From positions 15,844,001 to 15,908,000 of the forward strand of contig OU452198.1 in NCBI GenBank assembly GCA_911728435.2: a stretch of 64,000 bases of DNA. The letters are read 5' to 3'. Under the pieces are notes generated by a model. It searched no databases. It saw nothing but the letters and a program-made list of their open reading frames with translations, and was not told the origin of the DNA. The translations under genes and the position numbers were made by a program. Below, piece after piece: positions 1 through 9,602 of this stretch (position 1 is the stretch's first letter; each line of letters starts with the position of its first letter). Source of the stretch: Apoderus coryli (lineage: Eukaryota > Arthropoda > Insecta > Coleoptera > Attelabidae).

Positions 1-31
1 TTTATATATTATTATGCAATCAGCATGCAGC

Positions 32-73
32 GCCAGACATGTTTCGGAACATTAAGTTTCCATCATCAGTGGC
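32..73 (-). ncRNA. Hammerhead ribozyme motif of PLE copy 1
   Basis: Read on the minus strand: GCCA, then core CUGAUGA, a stem II of GGAA/UUCC around an 8-9 nt loop (one extra U precedes the stem), core GAAA, a two-base-pair stem III inside the palindrome ACAUGU, cleavage triplet GUC, then UGGC pairing with the opening GCCA as stem I. This is the minimal type I arrangement reported for PLE terminal repeats, where weak stem III favours dimeric cleavage. It lies between the RT/GIY-YIG ORF 3' region and the start of the next unit, as expected for the pseudo-LTR. Confidence 0.75.
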
Positions 74-663
74 TCAAAATAAACAGTCACGCAGTCATTT
101 AGTTAAAGTCAAACAGTATGGCATGGACTATATAAACGTACACAAACTGAAAGTGTTACAGCTCTTAGACATGAGAATATTTTAAAACTACTATGTAAAA
201 ACTTACCATTTAGTGGAAATTATTTAAATAAAATATTATAAAATTAAAATATAAAACATTTTCTTATTGAAGAAGAAACTCAAAAAATTTTTGCTGTCAT
301 GGTATATAAAAATTTTAGTTATTTTTATAGTTTCTTTTTGTATATCATGGTTCAGTTTAAATCTTTATGAAAAATAGAACTTTTGAGAGATGGTAAACAG
401 ATTAACATAAAAAGTTGTGTAAATCAAACTGGACAGTAGGTACATGACAGGATAGCAAAGATTGGACCAGGTTTGCTTGTATTTGTAAAAGATATTGTGC
501 AGGTATGTTGTTGAATGTGTTTTAGTAGTGAGTGAACTGAGTATCGGATCATTTGCTATATGCCACAAATCAAGTTGTAAACAAGGAGAAGAAGAGGAAG
601 ATAATAGTAGAGTTAGGTTATGGATGTGATTAGGTACATTTAAATTATGTTTATGTATGTTTA

Positions 664-1193
664 CAGTGTTGTTCCCAGGTGCTTTCTCGTACTATATTTA
701 GTACGTTTTGAGGGACTTCATACGTTAATACGCCGGAACGATATTCTAGTAAAAAACGTACTAGATTCTAGTACGTTTTTAATCAAATCAATATTTATCC
801 CCTAACTCAAGGAAACCCAAATATTCTGACGAAATGGCTAATAGAACGAAGAAGAAGTGAAACTTTACTGTCATCTCATCTAACTCTTTGGCTGTCTGCT
901 GTGTGCATCTGAATCAGCAAGGAAGAGGTCAAATAAGAGAACAAAGAAAGAAAGATCTCATTTAACCTAACAAATACTTCATCAAACGGTTTTATTTTAT
1001 TTTTTGTAATTTAGATTTTTTAGAAAAAGTGATTCATACATTAAACAAGCAAGGTTACAATTACTCGATTACTTAGATTTAAGGAAATTGTAAATCTAGT
1101 ACGACAACTGTAAATCTAGCACGAAAATTGTAAATCTAGTACGAAATTGACGCGCCATCTAGTACGAAAAAAAAAAGCATGCGAACAACACTG
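664..1193. mobile_element. hAT-type MITE nested in PLE copy 1
   Basis: 530 bp bounded by imperfect ~33-bp terminal inverted repeats beginning CAGTGTTGTTC. It is flanked on both sides by the same 8 bp, TATGTTTA (656-663 and 1194-1201). An 8-bp target duplication and a CAG-type terminus point to the hAT superfamily. There is no coding capacity. The interior is rich in CTAGTACG-type short repeats near both ends (690-780 and 1095-1165), which may be subterminal transposase-binding repeats. Confidence 0.82.
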
Positions 1194-1292
1194 TATGTTT
1201 ATAATATTTGTGAGGTTATGTACCAAAACTCACACTGGAGGCCTATTAGAAGGATATTGTGGACAGATGTTCAGGAAATTAATAATATAGTT

Positions 1293-3941
1293 TTATGGTT
1301 CGTTGTTAAAAGAAAGCGAATTAAAGAATGGTAGGCAGTCAAAATCCAGTTGATCGTTCACACATGTATATTTGGGGTTGTGTCTAAAATTATTAATTTC
1401 TAAGGCCTCTAATACATTTAACAAAGTGCTTTTGGGGCATGTGTGAAGCATTTTAGAGTTACTCTCTAAGGAAAAAGAATGGTGATGATTTATGACATGG
1501 TTAGCGAAAGCCGAACTACTATTTATTTCGTCTATATTGTCTTGTGTAGCTTTGTCAATGATCTTGGTGTGTTCTTTGATGCGAGTAAGAAAGCTACGAC
1601 CTGTTTGACCTACATATGCGGTGTTACAATTGTTTGATCCACATAGGAGAAGGTATACACCAGATTTTTGGAGCCAATGTGTTGTATGTTTACTATTGTC
1701 TAGAAGATTACCGATGGTATGTTTGGTTCTGAAGCAGATTTGGATGTTGTTGGCATTAAAAATCTTTTTAATTGAATACAGAAAGGGACCAACATAAGTG
1801 ATAGGAAAATATTTGGCGTTGTTAGTGGAATTGTCTAAGGTAAGGGAATGAAATGTGTGTTTAATTAGGTGTTTATAGAAGATTTTGTTGATTGTAGATG
1901 AAGGATAGTGATTTGATCTAGCTATATAATGGATGGTAGCTAACTCTTTGTTAAAGTCTATGCCTGTCATGGGGATGTTGAACAAACGATGTATGTATGA
2001 TTCAAAAGCAGAGTACTTATGTGTGGACGGATGGTTTGAAAAGTAGTCGATGACAGTGTCGGTGGAAGTTGGCTTACGATAAATCGAGAATTTGATGTTA
2101 GTATTCACTTTATATATAAGAAGGTCTAAATAAGGAAGAGAATTATTCGTTTCAGCCTCATAAGTAAAGTTGATTCGATTGTGGAGGGAATTCATGAAGT
2201 TTAGAGTAAAAACAACATCTTGGTCAGAACCTAAATAAATTGAGAAGATGTCATCGGCATACCTTTTATAGAACAGAAATTTGGGACCATGTACTTGATC
2301 GGTGATTATTTTTCTGTCTATGGAAGACATGAAAATTTCGGCAAGAAGAGACGAAATACTGTTACCCATCCCAAGACCATCAAGCTGTCTGTAATATTTA
2401 TCGTTGAAGTAAAAGAAGTTCTGCTCAAGGTTTATCTTTAATAAATTATATAGATTGTTTATATCATACATGTCTAAATTAGAATTCTCGATCAAAAGGT
2501 CTTTAACTAAATTTAAACTTTCACTGACTGGTATACTACTGTATAAATTTTTTACATCAAAGGAAATGAGTTTAGCATTCAAAGGACATTGTATGTTTTC
2601 TAGTTGTTTGACTAGGTCGAATGAGTTTTTGATTGAATGCTCAGACTTAAAATTAGTTTTTTCTTTTAAAATGAAGTTTAACCAACTAGATAGTTTTGAA
2701 GCTGGAGTGCCAGAGAAACAAACGATGGGTCGAGCGGGAATATCAGGTTTATGAATTTTTAGAAGAGCTCTAAGTTGTGGAGTTTTGATATTCATACATG
2801 AAAGTTTATATTTGTAAGTACCGAGAGTGTGAAGGGTATTTTTGCAGTGGATAAGAGTTTTGTTTAACTTGGTGTGATACTGCTTGGTAGGGTCATTGGG
2901 GATTGTGGTGAAATCGGGATTATTTAGGAAATTTTCAACCTTTTCAACATAGAATTGTTTATTACATATAACTACTGTGTTGCCTTTATCAGCACGTGAA
3001 AGTACAAGATTGTTTTCTGAAATTTTGTCTTTGATGGAGTTGAGAGTGTTTAATTCTCTAGATATGACTCTGTTGTGATATTGACTGTAGTAGTTGTATG
3101 CTTTGTTGAGGTGTTGTGAAATGCTAGTTCTAAGTACTTCTTTGTTAGGAAGGTTTGAGTTCTCAATTATAGCTTCACATTCGGCAGCAGTAATGTTAAG
3201 AGTATTTTTATTGACAGGTGTGAAATTGTTGTACTTGAAGCTTTTGTTTAGGTATTCTATTTCAGCGTTATTGAAGCTGATGTTAGATAGGTTGATGGTC
3301 CTTGGGTGGAACAAAAAGGTGTTAGCTGAGATATCATTAGAATACACATTGTTGAAATTGTCGTTGTTGAAACTAAGGTAGAGGGGTTGGTCTAATGTTG
3401 TCTGGCTCGTGTTGGGGATTAGAGAGTCGTGCGTGTTAATCGAAGTTATGTTAGTGTTATTCGTTGTGGTATGAAAATTAGTGTGGTGCCTGTGAATGTC
3501 TTCAAAGAGTGGGTTAGAGTGTGTGTTTGCGAGAGATAGTTTTTGAATTTTAAGCTTTAGGCGGTCCAATCTTAGCTTACCTTTACATTGAATATATTCA
3601 TAAGTGTCATTGTATAATATATCCTGTTCAATTGGGTTGAGGATTGAGTTGAGTTCTGATGTTATGTATTTGAGTTTCGTTTCAATCATGTTGAGTTTGC
3701 TATACAGATCTTTAATTTCGGTCTTCAACCATACTTTCTTTGCAGAATTTATGGCGATGGTTGCAGCTTTGGTGTGTATGTTTGTATGGATCTTGATGTA
3801 GTTTGGTATTAAATTGTATTTTTGACATTCCATGTTGAAAAATATACTGAGTTTGACGTTCTTGCGTTTGATTGATAGTTTCTTATGCTCGTGGATTAGG
3901 GAAGCTCGACTAGCTAATGAATATTTTCTGAAGTAATCCAT
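1293..3941 (-). CDS. Penelope-like reverse transcriptase with C-terminal GIY-YIG endonuclease
   Basis: This is one uninterrupted 882-codon ORF. PLE RT hallmarks occur in order: an ARPIVCFSGTPASKL block, SFDVKNLYSSIP (motif A), GLGMGNSISSLLAE (motif B), the catalytic YADD at residues 561-564, LPYLDLLIYK, and the YRKPTSTDT...HP..HK block. The C-terminus, from about residue 761, is a GIY-YIG nuclease written as GVY...YVG, followed by GQTGRSF, R and a KEH helix, with a Cys pair between the two halves. This length and order match canonical GIY-YIG PLEs, which use the nuclease to nick target DNA and the RT for target-primed reverse transcription. The N-terminal ~270 residues are Asn/Thr/His-rich without a recognised fold. 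With no stop and near-identical copies beside it, the protein may be functional. Confidence 0.92.
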   Translation of the reverse strand: MDYFRKYSLASRASLIHEHKKLSIKRKNVKLSIFFNMECQKYNLIPNYIKIHTNIHTKAATIAINSAKKVWLKTEIKDLYSKLNMIETKLKYITSELNSILNPIEQDILYNDTYEYIQCKGKLRLDRLKLKIQKLSLANTHSNPLFEDIHRHHTNFHTTTNNTNITSINTHDSLIPNTSQTTLDQPLYLSFNNDNFNNVYSNDISANTFLFHPRTINLSNISFNNAEIEYLNKSFKYNNFTPVNKNTLNITAAECEAIIENSNLPNKEVLRTSISQHLNKAYNYYSQYHNRVISRELNTLNSIKDKISENNLVLSRADKGNTVVICNKQFYVEKVENFLNNPDFTTIPNDPTKQYHTKLNKTLIHCKNTLHTLGTYKYKLSCMNIKTPQLRALLKIHKPDIPARPIVCFSGTPASKLSSWLNFILKEKTNFKSEHSIKNSFDLVKQLENIQCPLNAKLISFDVKNLYSSIPVSESLNLVKDLLIENSNLDMYDINNLYNLLKINLEQNFFYFNDKYYRQLDGLGMGNSISSLLAEIFMSSIDRKIITDQVHGPKFLFYKRYADDIFSIYLGSDQDVVFTLNFMNSLHNRINFTYEAETNNSLPYLDLLIYKVNTNIKFSIYRKPTSTDTVIDYFSNHPSTHKYSAFESYIHRLFNIPMTGIDFNKELATIHYIARSNHYPSSTINKIFYKHLIKHTFHSLTLDNSTNNAKYFPITYVGPFLYSIKKIFNANNIQICFRTKHTIGNLLDNSKHTTHWLQKSGVYLLLCGSNNCNTAYVGQTGRSFLTRIKEHTKIIDKATQDNIDEINSSSAFANHVINHHHSFSLESNSKMLHTCPKSTLLNVLEALEINNFRHNPKYTCVNDQLDFDCLPFFNSLSFNNEP

Positions 3942-4031
3942 CTTCGAGAGGAGTTGAATGTGTAAGACACAAATAAAACAACGTCTACTCCACCAAAATA
4001 TTTATATATTATTATGCAATCAGCATGCAGC

Positions 4032-4073
4032 GCCAGACATGTTTCGGAACATTAAGTTTCCATCATCAGTGGC
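4032..4073 (-). ncRNA. Hammerhead ribozyme motif of PLE copy 2
   Basis: Identical to the motif at 32-73: CUGAUGA core, GAAA core, ACAUGU palindromic stem III, GUC cleavage site, GCCA/UGGC stem I. It lies in the truncated copy's 3' region, about 90 nt upstream (minus strand) of the full copy's ATG at 3941. Confidence 0.75.
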
Positions 4074-4663
4074 TCAAAATAAACAGTCACGCAGTCATTT
4101 AGTTAAAGTCAAACAGTATGGCATGGACTATATAAACGTACACAAACTGAAAGTGTTACAGCTCTTAGACATGAGAATATTTTAAAACTACTATGTAAAA
4201 ACTTACCATTTAGTGGAAATTATTTAAATAAAATATTATAAAATTAAAATATAAAACATTTTCTTATTGAAGAAGAAACTCAAAAAATTTTTGCTGTCAT
4301 GGTATATAAAAATTTTAGTTATTTTTATAGTTTCTTTTTGTATATCATGGTTCAGTTTAAATCTTTATGAAAAATAGAACTTTTGAGAGATGGTAAACAG
4401 ATTAACATAAAAAGTTGTGTAAATCAAACTGGACAGTAGGTACATGACAGGATAGCAAAGATTGGACCAGGTTTGCTTGTATTTGTAAAAGATATTGTGC
4501 AGGTATGTTGTTGAATGTGTTTTAGTAGTGAGTGAACTGAGTATCGGATCATTTGCTATATGCCACAAATCAAGTTGTAAACAAGGAGAAGAAGAGGAAG
4601 ATAATAGTAGAGTTAGGTTATGGATGTGATTAGGTACATTTAAATTATGTTTATGTATGTTTA

Positions 4664-5196
4664 CAGTGTTGTTCCCAGGTGCTTTCTCGTACTATATTTA
4701 GTACGTTTTGAGGGACTTCATACGTTAATACGCCGGAACGATATTCTAGTAAAAAACGTACTAGATTCTAGTACGTTTTTAATCAAATCAATATTTATCC
4801 CCTAACTCAAGGAAACCCAAATATTCTGACGAAATGGCTAATAGAACGAAGAAGAAGTGAAACTTTACTGTCATCTCATCTAACTCTTTGGCTGTCTGCT
4901 GTGTGCATCTGAATCAGCAAGGAAGAGGTCAAATAAGAGAACAAAGAAAGAAAGATCTCATTTAACCTAACAAATACTTCATCAAACGGTTTTATTTTAT
5001 TTTTTGTAATTTAGATTTTTTAGAAAAAGTGATTCATACATTAAACAAGCAAGGTTACAATTACTCGATTACTTAGATTTAAGGAAATTGTAAATCTAGT
5101 ACGACAACTGTAAATCTAGCACGAAAATTGTAAATCTAGTACGAAATTGACGCGCCATCTAGTACGAAAAAAAAAAAAAGCATGCGAACAACACTG
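4664..5196. mobile_element. hAT-type MITE nested in PLE copy 2
   Basis: Same MITE as at 664-1193, with the same TATGTTTA duplication and three extra A residues in a homopolymer. Because the flanking PLE sequence is also the same, this is one ancestral insertion copied with the PLE, not an independent hit. Confidence 0.82.
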
Positions 5197-5295
5197 TATG
5201 TTTATAATATTTGTGAGGTTATGTACCAAAACTCACACTGGAGGCCTATTAGAAGGATATTGTGGACAGATGTTCAGGAAATTAATAATATAGTT

Positions 5296-6846
5296 TTATG
5301 GTTCGTTGTTAAAAGAAAGCGAATTAAAGAATGGTAGGCAGTCAAAATCCAGTTGATCGTTCACACATGTATATTTGGGGTTGTGTCTAAAATTATTAAT
5401 TTCTAAGGCCTCTAATACGTTTAACAAAGTGCTTTTGGGGCATGTGTGAAGCATTTTAGAGTTACTCTCTAAGGAAAAAGAATGGTGATGATTTATGACA
5501 TGGTTAGCGAAAGCCGAACTACTATTTATTTCGTCTATATTGTCTTGTGTAGCTTTGTCAATGATCTTGGTGTGTTCTTTGATGCGAGTAAGAAAGCTAC
5601 GACCTGTTTGACCTACATATGCGGTGTTACAATTGTTTGATCCACATAGGAGAAGGTATACACCAGATTTTTGGAGCCAATGTGTTGTATGTTTACTATT
5701 GTCTAGAAGATTACCGATGGTATGTTTGGTTCTGAAGCAGATTTGGATGTTGTTGGCATTAAAAATCTTTTTAATTGAATACAGAAAGGGACCAACATAA
5801 GTGATAGGAAAATATTTGGCGTTGTTAGTGGAATTGTCTAAGGTAAGGGAATGAAATGTGTGTTTAATTAGGTGTTTATAGAAGATTTTGTTGATTGTAG
5901 ATGAAGGATAGTGATTTGATCTAGCTATATAATGGATGGTAGCTAACTCTTTGTTAAAGTCTATGCCTGTCATGGGGATGTTGAACAAACGATGTATGTA
6001 TGATTCAAAAGCAGAGTACTTATGTGTGGACGGATGGTTTGAAAAGTAGTCGATGACAGTGTCGGTGGAAGTTGGCTTACGATAAATCGAGAATTTGATG
6101 TTAGTATTCACTTTATATATAAGAAGGTCTAAATAAGGAAGAGAATTATTCGTTTCAGCCTCATAAGTAAAGTTGATTCGATTGTGGAGGGAATTCATGA
6201 AGTTTAGAGTAAAAACAACATCTTGGTCAGAACCTAAATAAATTGAGAAGATGTCATCGGCATACCTTTTATAGAACAGAAATTTGGGACCATGTACTTG
6301 ATCGGTGATTATTTTTCTGTCTATGGAAGACATGAAAATTTCGGCAAGAAGAGACGAAATACTGTTACCCATCCCAAGACCATCAAGCTGTCTGTAATAT
6401 TTATCGTTGAAGTAAAAGAAGTTCTGCTCAAGGTTTATCTTTAATAAATTATATAGATTGTTTATATCATACATGTCTAAATTAGAATTCTCGATCAAAA
6501 GGTCTTTAACTAAATTTAAACTTTCACTGACTGGTATACTACTGTATAAATTTTTTACATCAAAGGAAATGAGTTTAGCATTCAAAGGACATTGTATGTT
6601 TTCTAGTTGTTTGACTAGGTCGAATGAGTTTTTGATTGAATGCTCAGACTTAAAATTAGTTTTTTCTTTTAAAATGAAGTTTAACCAACTAGATAGTTTT
6701 GAAGCTGGAGTGCCAGAGAAACAAACGATGGGTCGAGCGGGAATATCAGGTTTATGAATTTTTAGAAGAGCTCTAAGTTGTGGAGTTTTGATATTCATAC
6801 ATGAAAGTTTATATTTGTAAGTACCGAGAGTGTGAAGGGTATTTTC
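5296..6846 (-). pseudogene. 5'-truncated PLE ORF (RT core plus GIY-YIG)
   Basis: This is the second minus-strand PLE copy and it matches the C-terminal ~517 residues of the full ORF almost exactly. It starts just before the ARPIVCF block and keeps YADD and the GIY-YIG domain. The open frame extends to 6897, but its first ~15 codons are antisense of the inverted neighbour copy and not PLE protein. The N-terminal part is missing because the copy ends at the inversion junction near 6846. It probably arose by incomplete reverse transcription and is not expected to work alone. Confidence 0.85.
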
Positions 6847-6847
6847 G

Positions 6848-7906
6848 TCTCTTCTTGCCGAAATTTTCATGTCTTCCATAGACAGAAAAATAATCACCGA
6901 TCAAGTACATGGTCCCAAATTTCTGTTCTATAAAAGGTATGCCGATGACATCTTCTCAATTTATTTAGGTTCTGACCAAGATGTTGTTTTTACTCTAAAC
7001 TTCATGAATTCCCTCCACAATCGAATCAACTTTACTTATGAGGCTGAAACGAATAATTCTCTTCCTTATTTAGACCTTCTTATATATAAAGTGAATACTA
7101 ACATCAAATTCTCGATTTATCGTAAGCCAACTTCCACCGACACTGTCATCGACTACTTTTCAAACCATCCGTCCACACATAAGTACTCTGCTTTTGAATC
7201 ATACATACATCGTTTGTTCAACATCCCCATGACAGGCATAGACTTTAACAAAGAGTTAGCTACCATCCATTATATAGCTAGATCAAATCACTATCCTTCA
7301 TCTACAATCAACAAAATCTTCTATAAACACCTAATTAAACACACATTTCATTCCCTTACCTTAGACAATTCCACTAACAACGCCAAATATTTTCCTATCA
7401 CTTATGTTGGTCCCTTTCTGTATTCAATTAAAAAGATTTTTAATGCCAACAACATCCAAATCTGCTTCAGAACCAAACATACCATCGGTAATCTTCTAGA
7501 CAATAGTAAACATACAACACATTGGCTCCAAAAATCTGGTGTATACCTTCTCCTATGTGGATCAAACAATTGTAACACCGCATATGTAGGTCAAACAGGT
7601 CGTAGCTTTCTTACTCGCATCAAAGAACACACCAAGATCATTGACAAAGCTACACAAGACAATATAGACGAAATAAATAGTAGTTCGGCTTTCGCTAACC
7701 ATGTCATAAATCATCACCATTCTTTTTCCTTAGAGAGTAACTCTAAAATGCTTCACACATGCCCCAAAAGCACTTTGTTAAATGTATTAGAGGCCTTAGA
7801 AATTAATAATTTTAGACACAACCCCAAATATACATGTGTGAACGATCAACTGGATTTTGACTGCCTACCATTCTTTAATTCGCTTTCTTTTAACAACGAA
7901 CCATAA
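6848..7906 (+). pseudogene. 5'-truncated PLE ORF in opposite orientation
   Basis: This plus-strand copy begins inside the RT between motifs B and C; its first residues are just upstream of the helix before YADD. It continues in frame through YADD, the YRKPTSTDT block and the complete GIY-YIG domain to the same stop as the full copy. The open reading frame starts at an internal ATG (6869). It is fused head-to-head with the truncated minus-strand copy. Sequence matches the full copy nearly base for base, so truncation rather than decay is the only damage. Confidence 0.85.
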
Positions 7907-8005
7907 AACTATATTATTAATTTCCTGAACATCTGTCCACAATATCCTTCTAATAGGCCTCCAGTGTGAGTTTTGGTACATAACCTCACAAATATTATAA
8001 ACATA

Positions 8006-8535
8006 CAGTGTTGTTCGCATGCTTTTTTTTTTCGTACTAGATGGCGCGTCAATTTCGTACTAGATTTACAATTTTCGTGCTAGATTTACAGTTGTCGTAC
8101 TAGATTTACAATTTCCTTAAATCTAAGTAATCGAGTAATTGTAACCTTGCTTGTTTAATGTATGAATCACTTTTTCTAAAAAATCTAAATTACAAAAAAT
8201 AAAATAAAACCGTTTGATGAAGTATTTGTTAGGTTAAATGAGATCTTTCTTTCTTTGTTCTCTTATTTGACCTCTTCCTTGCTGATTCAGATGCACACAG
8301 CAGACAGCCAAAGAGTTAGATGAGATGACAGTAAAGTTTCACTTCTTCTTCGTTCTATTAGCCATTTCGTCAGAATATTTGGGTTTCCTTGAGTTAGGGG
8401 ATAAATATTGATTTGATTAAAAACGTACTAGAATCTAGTACGTTTTTTACTAGAATATCGTTCCGGCGTATTAACGTATGAAGTCCCTCAAAACGTACTA
8501 AATATAGTACGAGAAAGCACCTGGGAACAACACTG
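8006..8535. mobile_element. hAT-type MITE nested in PLE copy 3
   Basis: Reverse-complement copy of the same MITE, flanked by TAAACATA (7998-8005 and 8536-8543), the reverse complement of the duplication in the other copies. It is carried inside the inverted PLE copy. Confidence 0.82.
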
Positions 8536-9125
8536 TAAACATACATAAACATAATTTAAATGTACCTAATCACATCCATAACCTAACTCTACTATTATCT
8601 TCCTCTTCTTCTCCTTGTTTACAACTTGATTTGTGGCATATAGCAAATGATCCGATACTCAGTTCACTCACTACTAAAACACATTCAACAACATACCTGC
8701 ACAATATCTTTTACAAATACAAGCAAACCTGGTCCAATCTTTGCTATCCTGTCATGTACCTACTGTCCAGTTTGATTTACACAACTTTTTATGTTAATCT
8801 GTTTACCATCTCTCAAAAGTTCTATTTTTCATAAAGATTTAAACTGAACCATGATATACAAAAAGAAACTATAAAAATAACTAAAATTTTTATATACCAT
8901 GACAGCAAAAATTTTTTGAGTTTCTTCTTCAATAAGAAAATGTTTTATATTTTAATTTTATAATATTTTATTTAAATAATTTCCACTAAATGGTAAGTTT
9001 TTACATAGTAGTTTTAAAATATTCTCATGTCTAAGAGCTGTAACACTTTCAGTTTGTGTACGTTTATATAGTCCATGCCATACTGTTTGACTTTAACTAA
9101 ATGACTGCGTGACTGTTTATTTTGA

Positions 9126-9167
9126 GCCACTGATGATGGAAACTTAATGTTCCGAAACATGTCTGGC
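9126..9167 (+). ncRNA. Hammerhead ribozyme motif of PLE copy 3
   Basis: Same sequence as the two minus-strand motifs, here on the plus strand with the inverted PLE copy. The core CUGAUGA, GAAA and the cleavage triplet GUC are intact. It is followed about 90 nt later by the first seven codons of the next PLE unit, where the copy ends. Confidence 0.75.
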
Positions 9168-9487
9168 GCTGCATGCTGATTGCATAATAATATATAAATA
9201 TTTTGGTGGAGTAGACGTTGTTTTATTTGTGTCTTACACATTCAACTCCTCTCGAAGATGGATTACTTCAGAAAATATATATATTTCTTTTTCTTTGATT
9301 CATAGTTCTGCGTCAGTAATTACAACATTTACCCTCGGTAAGTGTGAATTAATATAATAAAAATAAGAAGTGACCTTATAAGTAGAAATTGATTTCGATT
9401 ATTTGGCAGGTTTCTCATAAGTTGTTTTAAATATAATTCTAAGGATAAGAAATTAAACAAAAAAAAACAATTATTTCTATCATATAC

Positions 9488-9602
9488 CTGAGTATCATAT
9501 CCATCAGGGAATGTAAGAATCTTATCATGTATATCAGCACCCCTAGCAGATTCTATCACATCAGCATCTGTTGCAGTTAAACGACCGTATTTGATGTTGT
9601 AC
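9488..9602 (-). CDS. ABCB6: ABCB6 exon 11 (last exon in window)
   Basis: 115 nt encoding [15 protein letters not shown] and [20 protein letters not shown], ending phase 0 at CAG|GTATAT. The next family residues (VGERG... with the LSGGEKQR signature) are absent. They must lie beyond position 1, past the PLE cluster that occupies this intron. Confidence 0.92.

Larger units (their letters stand above)
1..9278. mobile_element. Penelope-like element (PLE) cluster: tandem plus inverted copies
   Basis: Positions 1-1170 recur at 4001-5170 with an offset of exactly 4000, then 4003 after a poly-A length change (10 versus 13 A near 1170/5173). This is a tandem of PLE units on the minus strand: a full unit (ORF 3941-1293) preceded in its own direction by a 5'-truncated unit (6846-4001). 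From about 6847 to 9278 a third, also 5'-truncated, copy runs on the plus strand and ends a few codons into the start of a following unit. Copies differ at very few positions (for example 1412 versus 5415), so the insertion looks recent. The left end lies outside the window, so no target duplication can be checked. Tandem, truncated and inverted arrangements are typical of PLEs. The cluster sits in an ABCB6 intron. Confidence 0.9.

Noticed and set aside
365..568. 67-codon ORF repeated in each PLE copy (also 4365-4568 and 8631-8834)
   Set aside because: It is repeated only because the PLE unit is. It lacks a domain and lies antisense or near the 3' non-coding part of the element.
5296..6897. 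533-codon ORF taken as a distinct PLE protein
   Set aside because: Its N-terminus is antisense of the inverted neighbour copy; only the part from about 6846 downward is PLE protein.
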